From positions 1,882,501 through 1,946,500 of the forward strand of contig WPIO01000074.1 of NCBI GenBank assembly GCA_009760855.2: a stretch of DNA of 64,000 bases, in the 5' to 3' direction. Within the stretch, counting starts at the first letter, position 1; each line of letters opens with the position of its first letter. This DNA comes from Cristatella mucedo (lineage: Eukaryota; Bryozoa; Phylactolaemata; Cristatellidae). Under the pieces are notes generated by a model. That model was not told where the DNA came from, did not search any database, and worked only from the letters and a program-made list of their open reading frames with translations. Below, piece by piece: positions 57,279 through 64,000 of this stretch. The translations under genes were made by a program, and so were the position numbers.

Positions 57279-58854
57279 GTTCAGTAAAGTCCCCAATCTG
57301 TGTGTCTCGCTTTCCCATTCACGCCGCGAACTAACGACCCCCTTTAGCAACGGTTAGCAGGTTAGCGCCAGAAACGCTCGTTTCGTGGCGGCCAGCTTAT
57401 TGCGCATAGGCGCGCACCGAACGGCATTAGGCGATAGGCTACGCCGCTAGGTAAGCGGCAGGTCAAGCTTACCCTGCCGAGCCTTCGACGTTACAGTAGT
57501 AACGAATGAATTTCGTCCGGTCTTTTCATGACCCCCCCCCCCGAGAGCACCTAAGTGACGTTGCCGGCCGGCTAGCCTGCTGCTCTACGTTGAAGTGGGA
57601 GAAGTGCAAGCAAAAACACTCAATGCTACACTGCCGGCTACTTGCGGCTGGCTTAAAAAGCGAGAGCTCACGCTGCCCGCTCGGTCGGTTGGCACTGGCA
57701 TATGGGGAAGGGGCGAAGGAGAGGGGCTGCAGCCGGTGGCTGCCTGCTGCTCCGGCTCAGCTCCGGGTGCTGCAGCTGCTTCGGGTTCCCATTCTCTTTC
57801 CGGCTGCTGCCTCTGTGTGCTCACCCCAGCAACCGTGCAAATGTCGAATCTCTGCAGCAATCATGGTGGGATCATGCAAAAAGCTTCAGCCCAATGGGAG
57901 TAGCGGTGAAACTGAGCACCAAACGAGCGAACGAGCGTCTTGAAAGAGAGATCGGGCAAAGCACCGGCACCGACCGACCGGAACCGGCCCGCGCCGTTGG
58001 ACTTGTGAGCCGCGAATTGCCGGTCGCATGCCTGCTGCCTCGAAACCTGGCTTCGAGTCCCGGCCGGTGTAGCTAGGCAGCGGAAGCTGTGGGCAGCACC
58101 GGGCACTGCTGAACCTAGATCCGGCGCTGCTACCTGCAGTGCTTTTACAGCTGGCCTGGCGAGGGTGCAGAGCTTTCTTCGCCCGGGGGCGCAGGTGCCC
58201 GGCTTAAGCCGCAGGGTGGGGTCAGCCCAAAGCCTGGCACAATGGGTCGGCCGAGGTGAGACGGGTAGGGGTAGAGGGTCGCTCACGACCAAGGGGGCGC
58301 TATGGAAAGAAATGCACCATGCGAGTCTCAGCAAAAGCCAGTGGAAGGCTGGATATACAAAAAATAATACCTCTCACCCACGTGTCGATCCGGAAGTGAG
58401 TGGCAGAGCAGTTCCTTTTGGTGCCCGTGCACCTGGCGTCGGCATTGAAAAGGCAGCAAATGTCCTCGTGCGTTCTTCAGTATTGAAAGGGGCTACAAAC
58501 GAGTCCGTTTTGGCTTGCTATAGCTAAGAAGGCCGTTTGTTGTCGATGTCGACCAATACGAAACCTCACTGGGGATCCTCGATGCCGCAGCCAACAAGAA
58601 ATGGCACTGTGTGTGCATGCGTGCTGTAGAGCAGCATGCCGGGTGCCGTGCCGAAAGTCACAGAGCTTCGTCTTTCTCGTGTTCGGTTGTCACCAGATTA
58701 CTAGAATTTATTGTTAGGATGATGCGTTCACCCAGAAAACATCCAGTAACTTATTGTCAATGCTCCGCCCTCTTAGCTGCTTGTAACCAATTAGGACTCG
58801 GAGGCTATGCAGACCACGTGTCTGCATAGCCTCCGACCAAGCACAGACATTCAT

Positions 58855-58950
58855 CTTATTCCTCACTCTGTCTCTCTCTGTATCTGCCTGTATCTGTGTC
58901 ACTTTCTCTGTCTGTCTTGCTAGCTCTGTCTGTCTGTCCGTCCGTCTGCC
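58855..58950 (+). repeat. CTGT-rich microsatellite, left of the inverted LTR pair
   Basis: Imperfect CTGT/CTCT repeats on the plus strand, ending at CCGTCCGTCTGCCC. A matching tract in the same orientation lies at 60199-60330. Confidence 0.85.
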
Positions 58951-58966
58951 CACCGGCCTTTGCCTC

Positions 58967-59400
58967 TGTGGCGCCCGCCAGCCTAAAGTGAATTTTAGAG
59001 CAAACAACAGCTGTTTGACGGTGGGCAAGAACTGCTTTTGCCTGGAGCAGTGAGCCAGAGAGGAGCGCCAGTGCGGTTAGAGAGCAAGAGCTTAAATGCA
59101 AGCCAGGCCGCTCTCTGACCAGCGGTGGTGATTCGGCTTTTAGAATTAGTCTGATACTCATGTGAGCTGCTGATTGATGGTGGCTGGCCTGTCAACCTCT
59201 GCCACCACTCTGTCCAAAAGGAATTGTCTGGAACCCATTTGCCATTCAAGCTGGACAGAGGGGACATTCCAGTGGCCTAGTGCCGGTATTAGTTCCTTAC
59301 CGTAATAAGCCCTCGTGTTGGGCCCAATACCACTAAGCTCTTGCCCCATTGTCTCAGCTAAGCATTTAAGAGTCGAGCGACGCACGTTCTTGATCTCTTT
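58967..59400 (+). mobile_element. Truncated LTR copy, plus orientation
   Basis: Starts TGTGGCGCCCGCCAGCC, matching the LTR start at 56163, and follows it through GAGCAGTGAGCCAGAGAGGA, the GGACATTCCAGTGGCCTAGT block and GTCGAGCGACGC, then breaks off about 440 bp in. The promoter-like box has mutated to CATTTAAG. Confidence 0.85.
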
Positions 59401-59447
59401 TGGCTTAATACTTACCTACTCGTGTCTATAGTGTGGAACAACCCACA

Positions 59448-60198
59448 TTGACCGAGCCCAAACCGGAGCCTAAACCCTATCCGGAGAACTAGGACTCCAC
59501 ACACGCCAACCATGTTTAGCTCGCACCAGCAGTTCCTTGTGATGAGAGCACGTGCTAGTGCGGCAACACAAAACACACAAGAAATGCGAAATGTCAGCTC
59601 GGGTGCTTAACAGCCGTATTCGGTGGAGGCCACAAAATCCTCCCAGCACTGTCTTGTCCTGTTTCGTCAATCACCGTCGAACAGCCCTTCCTCCTCCCTC
59701 GCTTTAAGAGAAACGAGTCCGACGGTATCAAAACTTGGTGCCAGACACAAGACCAAGAGGCCAAAATAGACCGCGAGCTTGTGTTGCTCGACTCTGAAAT
59801 ACTTTGCTGACACAATAGGGCAAGAGCTTAGTGGTACTGGGCCCGACACCAGGGCCCATTGCGATAAGGAATTAATACCTGCACTAGGCCACTGGAATGT
59901 CTTCTCTGTCCAGCTTGAATGGCAAATGAGTTCCAGACGATTCTTTTTGGACAGAGTGGTGGCGGAGGTTGACAGGCCAGCCACCATCAATCAGCAGCTC
60001 CCATGGGTATCGGACTAATTCTAAAAGCCGAATCACCACCGCTGGTCAGAGAGCTGCCTGGCTTGCTCTTAAGCTCTTGCTGTCCAACCACACTGGTGCT
60101 ATTCTCTGGCTCACTGCTCCAGGACAAAAAAGTTCTTGCCTGCCGCCGAACAGCTCTTGTTTGCTCTAAAATTAACCCAAGGCCAGCGGGGCGTTATA
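59448..60198 (-). mobile_element. Truncated LTR copy, minus orientation
   Basis: The reverse complement starts TATAACGCCCCGCTGGCC (compare TGTAGCGCCCTGCTGGCC at 56163), runs through the same promoter-proximal blocks and continues further than its partner, to the region of CTAGAGCTCCACACACGCC (here near 59480-59500). It breaks off about 750 bp into the LTR. It faces the copy at 58967-59400, only about 50 bp away. Confidence 0.85.
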
Positions 60199-60330
60199 CG
60201 TCTGTCTGACCGTCTGTCGGTCTGTTTGTCTGTCTACGTCAGTTTCTGTCTGTCTTTGTTTTGTCTCTGTCTGTGTGTCTGTCTGTCTCTGTCTGTCTCT
60301 CTCTGTCTCTCTCTCTCTTTCTCTCAGCTT
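60199..60330 (+). repeat. CTGT-rich microsatellite, right of the inverted LTR pair
   Basis: Imperfect TCTG/CTGT repeats grading into CTCT at 60295-60325. Same strand bias as the tract at 58855-58950, as if one microsatellite had been split. Confidence 0.85.
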
Positions 60331-61224
60331 AGGTCAAAGATTCTTTTGAGTTCTTGTAGTCGAGCTAATAATACTCGCCCGTGTCACTTTTTAACGAAAA
60401 TTAAAGTGACATTCGGACTTGCTACATGAATGGCCAGGGCTTCTAGCACTACGTTGTGAGTCCATCAGCCAGGTCAGCCCCATTGGAGCTCCAGATGCGC
60501 TTTGCATTGACATCGGGGCAACGGATTCGAACCTATGGATGAATGGGTGTATAGCATTTTGCTATCAAAAGTTAGTTATTTAGGTGCGGCCCGGAAATTG
60601 TTTCTAGAAAGGTATCCATTTTCCTTTATTGCCGCTTTAGTGTTGCTCTGAACACCGTATGCCGTATGTGTACACCAATTGCAAATAAAAATAATATCAA
60701 CTAGATGCAGATCTAGAGTGATAACTATGCATTCGAGTGGCACAGATGAATAAGTGCTGTCCTATCTGTACTCTGCTGACAAGTCGCTTTGCATGCAAAT
60801 TCTGCTGCAATAAGGACTCGACCGTTTACCTCCATCATATATCTGTCAACAGCAGTCGACAAACTTAAATTGTGGTACCAATGGCGCATTTTGCATATTG
60901 CATGGTGCATTTTATGTCTCGGTGTCCTTGAAGCAACGAATCGAGCTGGCATGCGGCTTGATCTCCGAGCTAGCACCTCAAGGCTGGACACAGCTGACAC
61001 AGCCGTTCGTGCCACCAGGTCTGTATATCTTTTCCAAGCGACTGCGTAGTGAATAAGACACAGATATTCAAACCATGGTCAGACGTCACTTTCCAACATG
61101 GCATGCTTGTAAGTCCGACTGGCTCACTGACACACTGATGCCACTAAACGCTGTATTAGCTCGTTCTTTATCAGCTAGAAGCTTGAGAAACAAATCACGT
61201 TATTTGATGCGTTTTATCCCATAA
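60331..61224. other. No supported gene
   Basis: A GGATTCGAACC near 60529 resembles a B box on the minus strand, but no A box or SINE body is seen. A frame at 60789-61049 is not recognised. Confidence 0.4.
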
Positions 61225-61530
61225 TAGGAATATTATTATTAAATGTGCTATGATGCCCTCGGAGAAGGACACAACCTCCTATCAAGTATTTCACATTTGC
61301 TGCAAAGGAAGCACATTTAACAGGCTAGTGGTAGGAGGCTCAAAAAACTATTCGAAAACCATGGTTAGGGGTTGCATGCATAGGGTGAGCATGCAAGTAT
61401 GATTAGTGGCAGCATGTACAGTGTCAGCACGAATAAGAATACAATGAACGATTCACAAGAATCCACTAAATAGATAAGCAGATTACTTCGTTTGCCTTTT
61501 TTAAATGTTATCATGTCAGGATGGTCTTTT
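61225..61530 (-). mobile_element. Family A 3' part
   Basis: The reverse complement gives the end of the C-terminal frame, the stop, the CATGCTGCCACTAATC block, the decayed stem and an ATT tail (plus strand: ATATTATTATTAAATGTGC). Old copy. Confidence 0.75.
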
Positions 61531-61704
61531 TGCTCTCCTGTGCTTACTTCGCTATCTGTGCATAATTCAATTCATCCATGTTGGCCAAATGCCTTGCCAC
61601 GCATTGGCTACTGATGTCCTTATGATATGTTTAGCCTGCTTGCTAACGCATGACAGTTGTTAGTATGTGTATGTTAGAGGTCCTTAGTGTAAGCATCCTG
61701 CGGT

Positions 61705-61711
61705 ATATATC

Positions 61712-61766
<55 letters not shown>
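61705..61766. repeat. (TA)n(TG)n microsatellite
   Basis: TATATATCTATATATATATA then a (GT)n run. No gene overlaps it. Confidence 0.9.
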
Positions 61767-62034
61767 ATGCTTTTAAATATGAGATTGCTTGCTTTTGCAC
61801 AAATGAAAGTATGCAGGTCGCTAGCCATGGCATACTGACAGTTAAGTTAGAGGTAAAGCTTCTGGAAACAGTCTAAATTCTCTTATGGTGCCATACAGCC
61901 AGCATATGATAAAAATATTGCCAACATAGGGCCAAATTCACTTGTGCTACTGCTGCTAGTGATAACCACGTCGCGGCTAATTCTGTATATATAATTCCTT
62001 ACTGTACATGCGAAGGAAGCATCCACCTTACCTA

Positions 62035-62220
62035 GTGAGCCGTAATGGCTCACTAGGTAAGGTGGTTGCTTTTCACGATCTAGGCCCCGAGGTCGTGGGT
62101 TCAAATCATGCAGTGGGCGATCCTTTATCGCTACTGCAAGCCGTGGTGATAGCCTTGAAGGCTCTTCTGTCGCTTTACAAAAAGAGGCTGTTTAATCAGC
62201 TAGTATTTATTTATTTATTT
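62035..62220 (+). mobile_element. SINE-2 copy with snap-back 5' end
   Basis: Full-length match to 53486-53672: head GTGAGCCGTAATGGCTCAC, B box GTGGGTTCAAATC, body GCAGTGGGCGATCCTTTATC and GAAGGCTCTTCTGTCGC, ATTTATTT tail. The bases just upstream (62017-62034) are an inverted copy of bases inside the head, giving arms 62017-62041 and 62047-62071 around the loop GTAAT with one mismatch. Confidence 0.9.
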
Positions 62221-64000
62221 ACCAAAGATATTCTTTGAAAACTATGATCAGAATTGTTTAGTGCTACAAGCTTTACTGCTGGTTTAGCTGATTAGCTAAA
62301 TAGGTGCTGTTTAAATGCCGTGTAAATCAACCAAGGTTTAGCTGCTCCAGTACATCAAAGAGAAACATGAAACGAAGTTCTTTACAGAACGACAATCCCC
62401 CGTATGAATTCCACTTAGATTCCAGAAGAATTGCTGCTGCTCTGCTTGCATGCATGGCTTTACTCCAAGTAACTCAAAATAAAAAGGTCGTAGGCTTCGC
62501 ATGGCCTGTTGGTGCTCGAATTCGGCTCTGAATAGGCATCGCTGCCACTAAGAGCACCTACTGAGCACTTCGAAATTCATCAAGGGAGATCCTGCATTCC
62601 TTGAGCGTCTTGCCTGGGCCACAACGACAGCTGTTCTGGCTCCATCGCTTGCAGGAGGAGGTACAGCAGCTTCTACAGTGAGCGATGCCGAACTGGTTTG
62701 AGATCCGTTCACAACTATGAAGGAACAAGTATTTTTTACCGTCGGAGAACATTCTGCTGCAGACTCTACGTATAGGTGTCAACTTGCAAGCAGCATCCAG
62801 AGCAATAGATAGACACCTGCTCGATTCTTCTCATAAAGAGATCACATTTACAACCGATGTGTCGAAATTCTTTGAAGATTCGTCACCTTCATACAACTAC
62901 ATTTTTGTTATCTTTTAAATGAAATAGGGTGCTTGTAAAACCTTTATTGAGATATATTTGATAGTGCTTAGCAGTTGAGAATAGAAGAGACAATATGTAA
63001 ATTGTCTAATGATATGTGAGCTTTAAACACTTCCATAGCCACGCTCTATGCAACTTTAGATAAACATGTTCCCCAAACCGGTTTTTAACTTGTACTTTAT
63101 ACCCCGAAACTTCTGGATCCTTCTACTCTAATATGCGGTACGTATTCTTAAATAAAATAGTGAAATCCTTTTAAATACCCGTAGACCTTTTGTTATGTCA
63201 TTCACTTGCCCGCTCGGACCACCTCGTATACCTTTCACGATTACAATCCTGATCAAAATATCACTGGAAATTACTAATTTTTTAATGAAAAATATGTGTT
63301 CTGCTCGGTTTCGCAACACCCAAGTCAGAAATCATTAAAGTCTTCAAATAGGCAGTAAAGGTAGCAATAGTGTGAAGTCGTCCAGGCACACTGAAATATT
63401 ACATTTGGTTGAGGCTTTCGAAGCAATTCTCTTCCAGTTAAATCCACTTGACTACTGGCTTTTATCGGGGTTTAGTATCATTCATAAAATTCTACAAGGT
63501 AATTAGGCTGATATCATAAACAACTTTGAGCGATTTCTGATGCACACTTCAAGCCGCCGGTTACTTAGACGTCATTATCAATAGAATACAGCCTTTCGCT
63601 GATATTGCACAAAATATCTCGTGTATCTCTTCGAATGATTGGACGGTAGAGAGGAATACTTTATTAGTGTATATTCCAGACGTTTTCTTCATACCACCTC
63701 TGCATTCTTGAGTCCATCTAGACTCATCAGCAAAGGATTGCTTCTCATTTTTACCAAATTGACAAAAGCTCACATTGACTGTGATTGGTTAGCCATTGAA
63801 TGTTGAGCCCATTAGACGACGCCAAGTAATGACTAAAATCAATCACGGATTAAAGAAAATGTAAAAAGTATAAGGCAGTCTGATACACGCAGTTCCACTG
63901 CCTGTGACCAAGCAAACACTCATCCATTGAAATACCATAGCACAATTATTTTTATTCTGTGCATTTTAGATAACTAATGGAATAATGCCAACAAAGAGAA
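62221..64000. other. AT-rich end of window, nothing recognised
   Basis: A 75-codon frame at 62304-62531 and others on the minus strand show no motif or good splice signals. Confidence 0.4.

Larger units (their letters stand above)
56163..57495 (+). mobile_element. Solo LTR of an LTR retrotransposon
   Basis: 1333 bp, beginning TGTAGCGCC and ending GACGTTACA, so the ends are TG...CA with short inverted termini. GTAG flanks it at 56159-56162 and 57496-57499. Module Y has one GTAG (49771-49774) and no insert, proving the edges. Inside are a TATTTAAG promoter-like box, an AATAAA and three imperfect tandem subrepeats. TGTARCG...CGTTACA termini and a 4-5 bp duplication are common in Ty3/gypsy-type elements, but without an internal region the family is not certain. 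No gag-pol sequence is present; a solo LTR normally results from LTR-LTR recombination. Confidence 0.9.
55413..58691. repeat. Tandem duplication unit 2, module Y' split by solo LTR
   Basis: Near-identical repeat of 49029-50974, in two parts: 55413-56162 and 57496-58691. The right edge (GTTCGGTTGTC) is the same base at which module Y ends. Confidence 0.92.

Noticed and set aside
56163-60198. The inverted LTR-like arms as a DNA transposon with terminal inverted repeats
   Set aside because: The complete copy has TG...CA ends, a promoter-like box and a poly(A) signal in LTR order and no transposase, so an LTR is the simpler reading; the inverted pair is kept as a finding.
60479-60560. tRNA-like B box GGATTCGAACC
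   Set aside because: No A box at the right distance and no acceptor stem seen; not similar to SINE-1 or SINE-2 beyond the B box.

Overview
This window is metazoan nuclear DNA. It has no bacterial-style operons, no rRNA, no intact tRNA gene and no CRISPR array. It is dominated by decayed non-LTR retrotransposons of the CR1/L2 kind, tRNA-headed SINEs, a solo LTR, long microsatellites and two sets of local tandem duplications. Coding signal is sparse and split into exons with GT/AG boundaries. I cannot name the species. The mix of CR1/L2 elements and SINEs would suit a flatworm or another lophotrochozoan, but that is only a guess.

Layout. 1-23 kb: a local repeat family, with unit A (about 3.9-5.6 kb), units B and C in tandem (10.3-14.9 and 15.5-18.9 kb) and a GC-rich relative D (22.3-22.9 kb). 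B and C were invaded separately by retroelements, so each gives the pre-insertion sequence of the other. 24-28 kb: a CR1 copy, an acidic coding remnant on the minus strand, and GC/CpG-rich stretches that could hold a promoter. 28.8-36.6 kb: the one convincing host gene, plus strand, with four coding exons whose phases match and introns filled with retroelements; its function is not recognised. 37-47 kb: SINEs and CR1/L2 fragments, including one with a recognisable reverse transcriptase YADD box. 47.5-58.7 kb: a tandem duplication. Unit 1 is about 3.5 kb. Unit 2 has grown to about 7.7 kb through a 1.6 kb CR1 element, two SINEs, a CR1-tail region and a 1.33 kb solo LTR. 58.9-60.3 kb: two truncated copies of the same LTR facing each other inside a CTGT microsatellite. 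60-64 kb: a CR1 tail, a SINE with a snap-back 5' end, and AT-rich DNA with nothing recognised.

Two non-LTR families recur. Family A has an ATT-repeat tail; its C-terminal protein has blocks LHWLPVKQRI, RTTRFSES and KAWNSLPTC. Family B has an ATTAC-type tail and the block SFSSAGPRLWNSLPQFLR. No copy keeps an endonuclease or a complete reverse transcriptase, so all look dead. SINE-1 ends in a sequence closely resembling the family A 3' end, which suggests that family A moved SINE-1 in trans. Percent identities are by-eye impressions; no alignment was run.
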